From an uncultured Acidobacteriota bacterium (GTDB lineage Bacteria > Acidobacteriota > Vicinamibacteria > Fen-336), in the NCBI GenBank assembly GCA_902826455.1, contig CADEEV010000021.1, forward strand, positions 1 to 64,000: a stretch of DNA of 64,000 nt. Reading direction: 5' to 3'. How positions within the stretch are numbered: position 1 is the first letter of the stretch; each line of letters starts with the position of its first letter. The notes below the pieces were generated by a model that was given only the letters and a program-made list of their open reading frames with translations, searched no databases and was not told where the DNA came from. A program made the translations under genes and the position numbers. Below are positions 44,515 through 52,825 of this stretch, piece by piece.

Positions 44515-46536
44515 ATGCGGCTCGTCGCGGCGTCCTTGTTCCTCGCCGGCTCCACCCTCGCGGTCGCTCAGGGTTCGCCCCACAAGGGCATCGAGCCGGG
44601 AGACATCAAGAAGAGCGTCGCGCCCTGCGACGATTTCTTCGAGTACGCGAACGGCGCGTGGCGCGAGGCCAACCCGATGCCGCCCTCGATGGTGCGCTGG
44701 AGCCGGCGCTGGGCCGCGGGCGAGACCACCAAGGAGCAGCTCAAGGGCATCCTCGAGGAGATCTCCGCGAAGCCGGGCTGGCCCGCCGGCAGCGTCGAGC
44801 AGCTGATCGGCGACGACTACGCCGCGTGCATGGACGAGAAGAGCGTCGACGCCCGGGGCGCCGCGCCCGTGAAGCCCTGGCTCGCCGAGATCGACGCGAT
44901 CGCCGACGCCGCCGCCCTCCAGCGCATGATCGGCCGCTTCCACGCGGTCTCGATCCTGGTGCCGTTCGCCCTCGTCTCCGCCTCGGACAACCACGAGCCC
45001 ACGCGCGTCATCGCCGACATCCAGGCCTCGGGGCTCGGTCTTCCCGACCGCGACTACTACCTGAAGCCCGAGCCGCGCTTCGCCGAGGCCCGCGAGAAAT
45101 ACAGGGCCCACGTCGCGAACGTGTTCGGGCTCGCGGGCGTCTCCGCCGCCGAGGCGAAGGCCGCCGCCGACACCGTCTTCACCCTCGAGAAGGCCCTGGC
45201 CGAGGCGTCCCTCGACAACGTCAGCCTCCGCGACCCCCAGGCGATCGACCACAAGACCACGTTCGCGGCGCTGCAGAAGCTCACGCCGCGTTTCGACTGG
45301 GGCGTCTACCTCGACGCCGCGAAGCTGCCGCGCGTCGACGTGAACGTCCAGGAGCCGAAGTTCCTCGAAGCCGTCGACCGCGAGCTCGGGGCGACGCCGC
45401 TCCCGGCCTGGAAGACCTACCTCAAGTGGCACCTGCTGCGCGTCGCGTCGCCGTCGCTCTCGACGCCCTTCGTGACCGAGGCCTTCGAGTTCAACAACCG
45501 CTACCTCGCGGGCGCCAAGGAGATGAAGCCGCGCTGGAAGCGCTGCGTCGAGTCCACGGACCAGCTCCTGGGCGAGGCCCTGGGCCGCAAGTACACGGAG
45601 AAGTACTTCCCGCCCGCGGCGAAGGCGCGCATGCAGGAGCTCGTGAAGAACCTGCTGCTCGCCATGGGCGACACGATCCGGGGCCTCGACTGGATGGAGC
45701 CCGCCACCAAGACGAAGGCCCTCGAGAAGCTCGCGACCTTCAACCCGAAGGTCGGCTACCCGGACAAGTGGACGGACTACAGCAGCATCAAGATCCGTCG
45801 CGACGCGCGCTGGGAGAACGTCGTGGGCGGCCGCGAGTTCTCGGTGCGCGACGATCGCGCCCAGATCGGCAAGCCTGTCGATCGCGGGCGCTGGGGCATG
45901 ACGCCGCCGACCTCGAACGCCTACTACAACCCGCTGCTGAACGAGATCGTGTTCCCGGCCGGGATCCTGCAGCCGCCGGCGTTCAGCATGGACGTGGTGG
46001 ACGCCGTGAACTACGGCGCGATCGGCGTCGTGATCGGCCACGAGATCAGCCACGGCTTCGACGACCAGGGCGCCCAGTACGACGCCCAGGGCCGGCTCCA
46101 GAACTGGTGGACCCCGGCGGACCTCGAGAAGTTCCAGGCGAAGGGCCAGTGCGTCGCCGACCAGTTCGACGGCTACTTCATCGAGCCGGGCGTCCACCAC
46201 AACGGCAGGCTCGTGCTCGGCGAGAGCATCGGGGACCAGGCGGGGGCCAAGATCGCCCTCCTCGCCTACAAGAAGTCCTTCGAGGGCAAGACGCCGCCGC
46301 CGACCCTCGACGGCTTCACCCCCGAGCAGCAGTTCTTCATCGCCTGGGGCCAGTTCCGCGGCGACGCGATCCGGCTCGAGACCCAGCGGCTCATGGTCCA
46401 GTCGGACCCGCACCCCACCGGCAAGTACCGCGTGATCGGCAGCGTATCCAACATGCCGGAGTTCCAGCGGGCCTTCTCGTGCCCGGCGGATGCGGCCATG
46501 GTGCGGCCGAAAGCCACGCGCTGCGAGGTCTGGTGA
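44515..46536 (+). CDS. Secreted M13-family metallopeptidase (neprilysin/PepO-like)
   Basis: 673 residues with a signal peptide (MRLVAASLFLAGSTLAVAQ). The zinc site is GHEISHGFDDQGAQYD with His509 and Glu510, and the third ligand lies in LGESIGDQAG; NAYYNPLLNEIVFPAGIL is the family's substrate-binding strand. The C-terminal VRPKATRCEVW is the conserved M13 end. PCDDFFEYANGAWRE opens the mature domain. It would degrade medium-length peptides outside the cytoplasm. A strong AGGAGG and its own promoter precede it. Confidence 0.96.
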   Translation: MRLVAASLFLAGSTLAVAQGSPHKGIEPGDIKKSVAPCDDFFEYANGAWREANPMPPSMVRWSRRWAAGETTKEQLKGILEEISAKPGWPAGSVEQLIGDDYAACMDEKSVDARGAAPVKPWLAEIDAIADAAALQRMIGRFHAVSILVPFALVSASDNHEPTRVIADIQASGLGLPDRDYYLKPEPRFAEAREKYRAHVANVFGLAGVSAAEAKAAADTVFTLEKALAEASLDNVSLRDPQAIDHKTTFAALQKLTPRFDWGVYLDAAKLPRVDVNVQEPKFLEAVDRELGATPLPAWKTYLKWHLLRVASPSLSTPFVTEAFEFNNRYLAGAKEMKPRWKRCVESTDQLLGEALGRKYTEKYFPPAAKARMQELVKNLLLAMGDTIRGLDWMEPATKTKALEKLATFNPKVGYPDKWTDYSSIKIRRDARWENVVGGREFSVRDDRAQIGKPVDRGRWGMTPPTSNAYYNPLLNEIVFPAGILQPPAFSMDVVDAVNYGAIGVVIGHEISHGFDDQGAQYDAQGRLQNWWTPADLEKFQAKGQCVADQFDGYFIEPGVHHNGRLVLGESIGDQAGAKIALLAYKKSFEGKTPPPTLDGFTPEQQFFIAWGQFRGDAIRLETQRLMVQSDPHPTGKYRVIGSVSNMPEFQRAFSCPADAAMVRPKATRCEVW

Positions 46537-46548
46537 GCCCCGAAGCGG

Positions 46549-46579
46549 TTGAAAGGCGAGGGTTTCGGTGGTAGAAACC
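46549..46579 (+). promoter_or_regulatory. Promoter of the chemosensory operon with overlapping palindrome
   Basis: TTGAAA (46549-46554), a 17-nt spacer and TAGAAA (46572-46577) fit a sigma-70 promoter. A 6-bp inverted repeat GGTTTC/GAAACC (46561-46566 and 46574-46579, seven-base loop) covers the spacer end and the -10, where a repressor could bind. It is the only clear promoter I see before the che genes. Confidence 0.55.
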
Positions 46580-46632
46580 ATAGCCGACCGGCTCCCGAAG
46601 ACGTAAGACCTGCCGCCGGAGGAGAGGAAGAG

Positions 46633-47007
46633 ATGCTCAGGAAGATCCTCGCGGTCGACGACTCCGCGCTGATCCACCAGATGTACAAGCTCTTCCTGTC
46701 GCGCTACAAGAACTGCAAGCTGATCAGCGCGATGAACGGGCTCGAGGCCCTCGACAAGCTGGCCCAGGAGGAGGGCATCGACCTGATCCTCCTCGACATC
46801 AACATGCCGGTGATGAACGGCCTCGAGTTCCTGCAGCGCGTCCAGAAAGAGCCGGCCTACCAGGCGATCCCGGTCATCATCATCTCGACCGAAGGCAAGG
46901 AAGAAGACACGATCCGCGGCCTCAAGATGGGAGCCAAGGGTTACGTGAAGAAGCCGTTCCAAGCCTCGGAACTCCACGGCCTGATCGAGAAGATCACCGC
47001 GGCCTAG
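46633..47007 (+). CDS. cheY: CheY-like single-domain response regulator
   Basis: 124 residues, a bare receiver domain. Acidic residues Asp9-Asp10, phospho-acceptor Asp55 in LILLDINMPVMNG, Ser/Thr in IIISTEG and Lys in YVKKPFQ are all present. It should be phosphorylated by the CheA encoded next. Lacking an output domain, it acts by protein binding, either on a motor or pilus switch or as a phosphate sink. I use the ATG at 46633 after GGAGAGGAAGAG rather than an ATG 28 codons earlier. Confidence 0.93.
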   Translation: MLRKILAVDDSALIHQMYKLFLSRYKNCKLISAMNGLEALDKLAQEEGIDLILLDINMPVMNGLEFLQRVQKEPAYQAIPVIIISTEGKEEDTIRGLKMGAKGYVKKPFQASELHGLIEKITAA

Positions 47008-47055
47008 CGATGCGGCAGCCTCCCGCGCCCATCGCGCCCCCCGGGGTGGCCTGAC

Positions 47056-48807
47056 GTGTCGGATTTCCAGGTCTCCCAGGAGCTCGTCACCATCTACCTC
47101 GAGGACGCCCGCGCGCACCTCGAGGCCCTCGACCACTGCCTGCTCGCCCTCGAGCGCGACGGCGTCGAGGGCTCGGTGATCTCGGCGGTGCTCGGTCCGC
47201 TGCACACCCTGAAGGGCAACAGCGGGATGATGGGCTTCAGCGGCATCAAGGAGTACGTGCACCGCCTCGAGGACGTCTTCGCCCAGATCGTCGACGGCGG
47301 GATCGTCCTGGAGCGTCCCGTGTTCGACCGGCTGTTCGCGGGCGCCAGCGCCATGCGCGAGGCCGTCGAGCTCGCCTGCCGCGAGCAGCGCGAGGTGAAG
47401 AACCTCGCGGCCGAGAAGAAGGATCTCGAGGCGCTGCTCGCGGGCAGCGAGGGACCCCGGCCGGGAGGAGGCTCCGCTCCTTCCGGCGCAGCCTCCGGCG
47501 CGGCGCCGGGCGGCGGCGGGGGAGCCCTCGAGGGCGGCGGCTCGTCGGGCAAGGGCCCGGCCGCCCGTGCCGAGTACGTGGCCCCGCGCTCGTCCACCGT
47601 GCGCGTCGACTTCGCCCAGCTCGACCACCTGCTGAACCTCGTCGGCGAGCTGATCATCTACCGCACCAAGCTCGACCAGGTCGGCCGCCGCGTGGCCGAG
47701 CAGGCGGGGGGCCGCGGCGCGGGCCAGGACCTCCTCGACGCCGTCAACCACCTGGCCGGCGTCTCCGCCGAGCTCCAGGAGACGGTGATGGACATCCGCA
47801 TGCTGCCCATCCGCCACGTCTTCGAGCGCTTCCCGCGCATGGTCCGCGACCTCGCCCGCAGCCAGGGCAAGGACATCGAGCTGATCCTCGAGGGCGACGG
47901 CACGCGCGTCGACAAGGCGATCATCGACGAGATTGGCGAGCCCCTCGTGCACCTGATCCGCAACAGCGTCGACCACGGCATCGAGGACCCGCGCAGCCGC
48001 GTCGCCCGGGGCAAGACGCCGACCGGCACGATCCTGCTGTCCGCGTCCCAGGAATCGAACCACGTCGTGATCACGATCATGGACGACGGCGCCGGCATCG
48101 ACGCCGCCACCGTGCGGCGCAAGGCCGTGGAGCGCGGGCTGCTCAAGGGCGACGAGACCCTGACCGACCGCGAGGCGGTCCAGCTGATCTTCTCCCAGGG
48201 CTTCTCGACCCGCGACGAGATCAGCGAGGTCTCGGGACGCGGCGTCGGCCTCGACGTCGTGATCAAGTCGATCGACCGGCTGTCGGGCCTGATCGAGGTC
48301 GAGACGGTGCCGGGCGTCGGCACGAAGTTCATCATCCAGCTCCCGCTCACCCTCGCGATCATCTCGGCGCTCATGGTCGACGTGCAGGGCCGCACCTACG
48401 CCCTGCCGCTCTCGTCGGTCGTCGAGAGCCTCAAGTTCCATCCCTCCGAGGTCCACCGCATCAACGGCCGCGACACGCTGCGGCTGCGCGACCGGATCAT
48501 CCCGCTGGTGCGACTCTCGACCCTGTTCGGCTTCAAGGGCTTCGAGGGCGGCCGCTACGCGGTGATCCTGGGCCGCGGCGACAAGCGCGTGGGCCTCGTG
48601 GTCGACAAGCTCTACGGCCAGCAGGAGATCGTGATCAAGGCCCTCGATCCCGCCGTGTCGGGCGGCGCCGTGCCCGTGGCCGGCGCCACGATCATGGGCG
48701 ACGGCCGCGTCGTGCTGATCCTCGACGTCGCGCACCTCTTCGAAGGCAAGCGCCAGGCCCTCCTGCACGGGCGCGGGGACCCGGGCCTCGCGCTGCCGGG
48801 AGCCTGA
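47056..48807 (+). CDS. cheA: Chemotaxis histidine kinase CheA lacking a P2 domain
   Basis: 583 residues. P1/Hpt (1-115) carries the phospho-acceptor His50 in [14 protein letters not shown] linker rich in Gly, Ser, Pro and Ala (about 133-175) takes the place of a P2 CheY-docking domain. P3 dimerisation follows ([20 protein letters not shown]), then P4 kinase ([32 protein letters not shown]) and P5 CheW-like domain to the end. The GTG start at 47056 sits 48 bases after cheY. CheW follows after five bases. Confidence 0.96.
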   Translation: MSDFQVSQELVTIYLEDARAHLEALDHCLLALERDGVEGSVISAVLGPLHTLKGNSGMMGFSGIKEYVHRLEDVFAQIVDGGIVLERPVFDRLFAGASAMREAVELACREQREVKNLAAEKKDLEALLAGSEGPRPGGGSAPSGAASGAAPGGGGGALEGGGSSGKGPAARAEYVAPRSSTVRVDFAQLDHLLNLVGELIIYRTKLDQVGRRVAEQAGGRGAGQDLLDAVNHLAGVSAELQETVMDIRMLPIRHVFERFPRMVRDLARSQGKDIELILEGDGTRVDKAIIDEIGEPLVHLIRNSVDHGIEDPRSRVARGKTPTGTILLSASQESNHVVITIMDDGAGIDAATVRRKAVERGLLKGDETLTDREAVQLIFSQGFSTRDEISEVSGRGVGLDVVIKSIDRLSGLIEVETVPGVGTKFIIQLPLTLAIISALMVDVQGRTYALPLSSVVESLKFHPSEVHRINGRDTLRLRDRIIPLVRLSTLFGFKGFEGGRYAVILGRGDKRVGLVVDKLYGQQEIVIKALDPAVSGGAVPVAGATIMGDGRVVLILDVAHLFEGKRQALLHGRGDPGLALPGA

Positions 48808-48812
48808 CGGCC

Positions 48813-49583
48813 ATGGCGAAGCCTGGAGACGGACGGAAGAAGGGGACCCGCAAGGCCGAGACGCCGCCCGCGGAATCGGGCTGGACCACGCGCAACGAGC
48901 CGATCGTGTTCGACGACCACTCGGGCCGCATCTCGTTGCCCTCCTCGGGCCTCGCGTCGGACATCCTCGCCCGGGCCGACGCCGCCCTCGTCGAGTCGGG
49001 GTCCCCCTCGGCGCTCGTCACGCCCGAGGCGGAGGAGATCGCCGTCTCCGAAGGGTCGGCCTCGCGCGTCCACAACATCTCGTTCTTCTCGGCACCCGCC
49101 CGGGAGGAGAAGAAGGTCGCCGAGGCCACCGAGCACCTCGTCACGTTCTTCCTCTCGGACGAGGAGTACGCGATCGACGTGCGGCTGGTCCAGGAGATCA
49201 TCCGGGTCACCGAGATCACCCAGGTGCCGCGCGCCCCGGAGTTCATCAAGGGCGTCATCAACCTGCGCGGCCGCATCATCCCGGTCATCGACCTCAAGCG
49301 GAAGCTCGGCCTGGGCGAGGTGGAGCTCGCCAAGCAGACGCGCGTCGTGGTTGTGCGCCTGCGCGACCGCCTGATCGGCCTGCTGGTGGACGGCGCGTCC
49401 CAGGTCCTGAAGGTTCCCCTGTCGACGATCGAGCCCGCCCCCGAAGAGGTGGTGGAGATCGACGCGAACTACATCCGCGGCGTCGCGAAGATGGCCGAGC
49501 GGCTGATCATCCTGGTGGACCTGCCGAAGGTCCTCGGGGCCGAGTTGCGCGAGGCGCAGGCGCTTTCCGCAGGCTCGAGCTAG
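48813..49583 (+). CDS. cheW: CheW adaptor with a long N-terminal extension
   Basis: 256 residues. The CheW domain occupies about 108-250 ([46 protein letters not shown]). About 105 residues precede it: a basic start ([12 protein letters not shown]) and an acidic, probably disordered stretch with a short [10 protein letters not shown] segment. CheW couples the MCP to CheA; the extension might bind another cluster component such as the HEAT-repeat protein, which is inference. The binding-protein gene follows after a short gap. Confidence 0.93.
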   Translation: MAKPGDGRKKGTRKAETPPAESGWTTRNEPIVFDDHSGRISLPSSGLASDILARADAALVESGSPSALVTPEAEEIAVSEGSASRVHNISFFSAPAREEKKVAEATEHLVTFFLSDEEYAIDVRLVQEIIRVTEITQVPRAPEFIKGVINLRGRIIPVIDLKRKLGLGEVELAKQTRVVVVRLRDRLIGLLVDGASQVLKVPLSTIEPAPEEVVEIDANYIRGVAKMAERLIILVDLPKVLGAELREAQALSAGSS

Positions 49584-49601
49584 GCAATGAGGAGTCCTGT
49601 C

Positions 49602-50510
49602 ATGAGATATCTCCGGTTGGGGACGCTGTGCGCGGCGGTGCTCGTCGCGGGCGCCGCGTCGGCCGCCGACGTCGCCGTGCTGAAGAGCGCCGACAGCCCG
49701 GCCTGGCGTCCGACCCTCGACGCCCTGCGCCGCTCGGCATCCGGCCACAACGTGACGGAGTTCGACCTCAGGGGCGACCGCGCCGAGGCCGACCGGGTCG
49801 TGGCGAGCCTCAAGGGCAAGCCCGGGATCCTCGTGGCCCTGGGGCCGATCGCGGCCCAGGCCGCCCGCGAGGGTGCCCCCGATTCGCCCCTCGTGTTCTG
49901 CATGGTGCAGGACCCGGCGCGCCTCAACCTGGTGGGCGTGCCGAACGTGACGGGCGTCGCCTACGCGATCCCGATCAAGAACCAGCTTGCGGCGTTCCGT
50001 CTCGTGAACCCGCGCGGGGTCAAGATCGGCGTCGTCTACAACGACGGCAACGTGGGCCGGCTGGTGGACGACGCCCAGAAGGCCGCGGCCATCGTGCGCC
50101 TCAACCTGGTCGCCCGTCCGGTCGCCTCCGAGAAGGAAGTGCCCGAGGCGCTGCGCTCGCTGCTCAAGGGCGACGGGGCCGTCGACGCCTTGTGGATCCC
50201 GCCGGATCCGGTGCTGCTCGGCGACGAGTCGCGCCGCTACGTCCTCGCCGAGACGCTGAAGGCCGGCAAGCCCGTCTACAGCTTCTCCTCGACCCTCGTG
50301 GGCGAGGGCGCCCTCGTCTCGAACGGCCCCGACCTCGGCTCGATCGGGGACCAGGCGGCCGACCTCGTGAACCGCATCGCCGCCGGCGAGCGCGGCAAGA
50401 TCGAGATGCTGGTGCCGCGCGCCGAGCTCGTGGTCAACAAGAAGATCGCCGACAAGCTGAAGATCGAGATTCCGGCCGACGCCCTGCGCGCCGCCAACAA
50501 GGTTTTCTGA
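49602..50510 (+). CDS. Periplasmic binding protein of the TrpX/ABC_sub_bind type, coupled to an MCP
   Basis: About 302 residues. A signal peptide ([21 protein letters not shown]) precedes a two-lobed type I binding fold: [56 protein letters not shown] and [17 protein letters not shown]. It matches the PF04392 (TrpX-like) group, some of which bind aromatic amino acids. I use the ATG at 49602, with AGGAG six bases upstream; an ATG five codons earlier lacks a site. There is no ABC permease or ATPase in the cluster. Its stop overlaps the MCP start by one base (TGATG), so it is probably the MCP's ligand-binding partner. Confidence 0.85.
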   Translation: MRYLRLGTLCAAVLVAGAASAADVAVLKSADSPAWRPTLDALRRSASGHNVTEFDLRGDRAEADRVVASLKGKPGILVALGPIAAQAAREGAPDSPLVFCMVQDPARLNLVGVPNVTGVAYAIPIKNQLAAFRLVNPRGVKIGVVYNDGNVGRLVDDAQKAAAIVRLNLVARPVASEKEVPEALRSLLKGDGAVDALWIPPDPVLLGDESRRYVLAETLKAGKPVYSFSSTLVGEGALVSNGPDLGSIGDQAADLVNRIAAGERGKIEMLVPRAELVVNKKIADKLKIEIPADALRAANKVF

Positions 50511-52819
50511 TGCTGAACCCGAAGAAGACGCGCGTCCGGTCCATCCGCACCCGCCTCGTGCTCCTGGTGACGGCGATCGCCGTGCTGGTGGGCGGCGTCT
50601 CGACGTTCTACGACGTCGTGTCGAGCGAGAAGGTGTTCCGCGAGCAGCTCAGCAAGCGCGGCCGCTACATCGCCGCGAACCTCGCCTACAACAGCAAGTA
50701 CGGCGTCCTGACCGAGGACAAGCCGCTGCTCGCCCAGCTCCTCGACGGCGCCATGTCGTCGGTGGCCGGCCAGGACACGGACGTCGTGGGCGCCATGATC
50801 CGCGACGCGAAGGGCGCGGTGCTCGCCCAGAAGGGCGCGGGCGTCAAGGACCTTCCGGCGGCTCCCGCCACGGCCATCGAGGAGATCGAGGCCGCGAGCG
50901 ACAAGGGCGACGCCGTGATCCTGTTCCGCGCTCCCGTCATGACCACCGGCTCCTCGGGAGGCGGCGCCATGGCCGCGGAGCTCGGTCTCGCGGCGCCGGC
51001 GGCCGCCACGGACGAGGAGCAGAAGGGCGGCGTCGAGATCGTCTTCAGCAAGGCGTTCATGCTGGCCCAGCAGCGCCGGCTCTTCTACACGACGCTGCTC
51101 GTCGGCTCGGTGCTGATCGCCCTCGGCGCCTACGTCGGCTGGTTCCTGATCGGGCGCTGGTTCCGTCCCGTGCAGCTCATGGTGGACGTGGCCTCGGCCG
51201 TCGCCAAGGGCGACCTCACCGAGAGCCTCGAGATCCAGTCCCAGGACGAGATGGGGACGCTGGCCGCGAGCCTCAACGAGATGGTCGAGAACCTGCGCGG
51301 CGTCGTCGACAACATCCAGGAGGCGTCCGTGCAGGTCGCCTCCTCGGCCGGCCAGATCTCCGCCAACGCGAAGCTCATCACGCAAGGCGCCCAGAGCCAG
51401 GCCCAGGCCGCGGAAGAGACCTCGACCTCGATGGAGGAGATGGCGGCCTCGATCCAGACCGTGGCCGGCAACGCCCAGAGCCTCGCCCAGTACGTGGACG
51501 AGACCTCGTCGTCGATCAACGAGATGGGCGCCTCGATCGAGGAGGTCGCGAAGTCCTCCGGCACCCTGGCCGCCACCGTGGCCGAGGCGTCGGCCACGAT
51601 CGAGCAGATGACCGTCTCGACCGACCAGTCGGCGAAGAACCTCGAGACGCTCGCCGAGACCGTCGCCGAGACTTCCGTGACGATCGAGGAGATGACGTCG
51701 TCGATCGAGGCCGTGGCGCGCAACGCCGAGGTGCTCAACACCGCGGCGTCCCGGGCGAGCCAGACGGTCTCCGAGATGGCCGGGGCCGTGACCGACGTCG
51801 CGAAGATCGCCGAGGAGGCCGACCGCATCTCCCAGAAGGCCAGCGAGGACGCCCGCACCGGCGACGTGGCCGTGACCACGACGATCCAGGGCATGAAGAC
51901 GATCTCCGACACCATGGAGAACACCGCCCGCGTCATCACCAGCCTGGGCAAGCGCTCCCAGGAGATCGGCAAGATCCTCGAGGTGATCGAGGAGATCGCG
52001 GACCAGACGAACCTGCTCGCCTTGAACGCCGCGATCGAGGCCGCCCGGGCCGGCGAGGCGGGCCGCGGCTTCGCGGTCGTCGCCGACGAGGTGCGCAAGC
52101 TCGCCGAGCGCTCGGTCGACGCGACCAAGGAGATCGGCGAGGTCATCCGCCAGGTGCAGCAGGAGACGACCGACGCCGTCGACACGGCCAAGGCCGGCGC
52201 CGCCGAGACGAAGGAGGGCATCACCCTCGCGGATCAGGCGGGGCTGGCGCTGCGCCGCATCATCGAGTCGGTCGGCCGGTCGAGCCAGCTCATGGCCGAG
52301 ATCGCCTCGTCCACGGCGCGCCAGTCGAAGGCCTCGTCGGACGTGCTCAAGACCGTGGCCGACATGAACTCGTCCACCGAGCAGGTGACGACCGCCGTGC
52401 GCGAGCAGGCGGCGGGCTCCAAGCAGATCCGCGGCGCCATGGAGCACATCAACAAGATCATGGCGCAGGTCGCGTACTCGACGAAGGAGCAGGCGGCCGG
52501 CGGCCGCCAGGTGCGCCTCGCCGTCGAGAACATGAACAAGATCGCGTCCCAGGTCGGCATCGCGACCAAGGACCAGGCCGACGGCAGCCGCCAGATCATC
52601 CGCGGCGTCGAGAACATGAACCGCATGACGCAGCAGGTCTCGTACGCGACCGCGGAGCAGAAGCGCGGCGGCGAGCTGGTCGTGAAGGCCATGGAGAACA
52701 TCTCGGAGATCGCCCGCGACAACCTGTCGACCGTCGAGGAGATGTCCAAGGCGACCACGAACCTCGCGACGCAGGCCGAGAACCTGGCCAAGCTGATCGC
52801 CGTCTTCCGCTCGAAGTAG
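50510..52819 (+). CDS. Methyl-accepting chemotaxis protein with an extended, 28-residue-repeat signalling hairpin
   Basis: 769 residues. TM1 (about 16-38), a periplasmic region of about 150 residues, TM2 (about 190-212), HAMP (about 215-262) and then a cytoplasmic hairpin of about 500 residues. The conserved tip [21 protein letters not shown] lies near residue 500, followed by [18 protein letters not shown]. The arms are about 235-250 residues each, longer than most MCP classes. Five tandem 28-residue repeats occupy residues 302-441, and five or six occupy about 588-755. There is no C-terminal CheR/CheB tether pentapeptide; the protein ends LIAVFRSK. It starts on the last base of the binding protein's stop codon. 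Confidence 0.95.
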   Translation: MLNPKKTRVRSIRTRLVLLVTAIAVLVGGVSTFYDVVSSEKVFREQLSKRGRYIAANLAYNSKYGVLTEDKPLLAQLLDGAMSSVAGQDTDVVGAMIRDAKGAVLAQKGAGVKDLPAAPATAIEEIEAASDKGDAVILFRAPVMTTGSSGGGAMAAELGLAAPAAATDEEQKGGVEIVFSKAFMLAQQRRLFYTTLLVGSVLIALGAYVGWFLIGRWFRPVQLMVDVASAVAKGDLTESLEIQSQDEMGTLAASLNEMVENLRGVVDNIQEASVQVASSAGQISANAKLITQGAQSQAQAAEETSTSMEEMAASIQTVAGNAQSLAQYVDETSSSINEMGASIEEVAKSSGTLAATVAEASATIEQMTVSTDQSAKNLETLAETVAETSVTIEEMTSSIEAVARNAEVLNTAASRASQTVSEMAGAVTDVAKIAEEADRISQKASEDARTGDVAVTTTIQGMKTISDTMENTARVITSLGKRSQEIGKILEVIEEIADQTNLLALNAAIEAARAGEAGRGFAVVADEVRKLAERSVDATKEIGEVIRQVQQETTDAVDTAKAGAAETKEGITLADQAGLALRRIIESVGRSSQLMAEIASSTARQSKASSDVLKTVADMNSSTEQVTTAVREQAAGSKQIRGAMEHINKIMAQVAYSTKEQAAGGRQVRLAVENMNKIASQVGIATKDQADGSRQIIRGVENMNRMTQQVSYATAEQKRGGELVVKAMENISEIARDNLSTVEEMSKATTNLATQAENLAKLIAVFRSK
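51413..51832 (+). repeat. Five tandem 28-residue coding repeats, MCP descending arm
   Basis: Residues 302-441 split into five exact 28-residue units (four heptads each). Unit starts read [40 protein letters not shown] and [10 protein letters not shown], each with a hydrophobic-core pattern and, in most, Glu/Thr/Ser resembling methylation sites. The periodicity is clear in protein; the DNA has diverged, pointing to old duplications kept in register. Confidence 0.85.
52355..52774 (+). repeat. Five tandem 28-residue coding repeats, MCP ascending arm
   Basis: Residues 616-755 split into five 28-residue units beginning [40 protein letters not shown] and [10 protein letters not shown], with EQAAGSKQI-type second halves in the first four. 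A sixth, weaker unit precedes them (588-615). They lie at about the same distance from the hairpin tip as the N-arm repeats, so the two arms appear lengthened together. Confidence 0.85.
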
Positions 52820-52825
52820 GCGGCC

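Noticed and set aside
44407-48768. A 1453-codon minus-strand frame opposite M13, cheY and cheA
   Set aside because: It crosses the promoter of the che operon and several well-supported genes and contains only compositional repeats.
51413-52774. Regular 84-base spacing that could suggest a CRISPR-like or tandem DNA repeat
   Set aside because: The periodicity is in the protein (28 residues) and the DNA units have diverged; there are no constant repeats with unique spacers.
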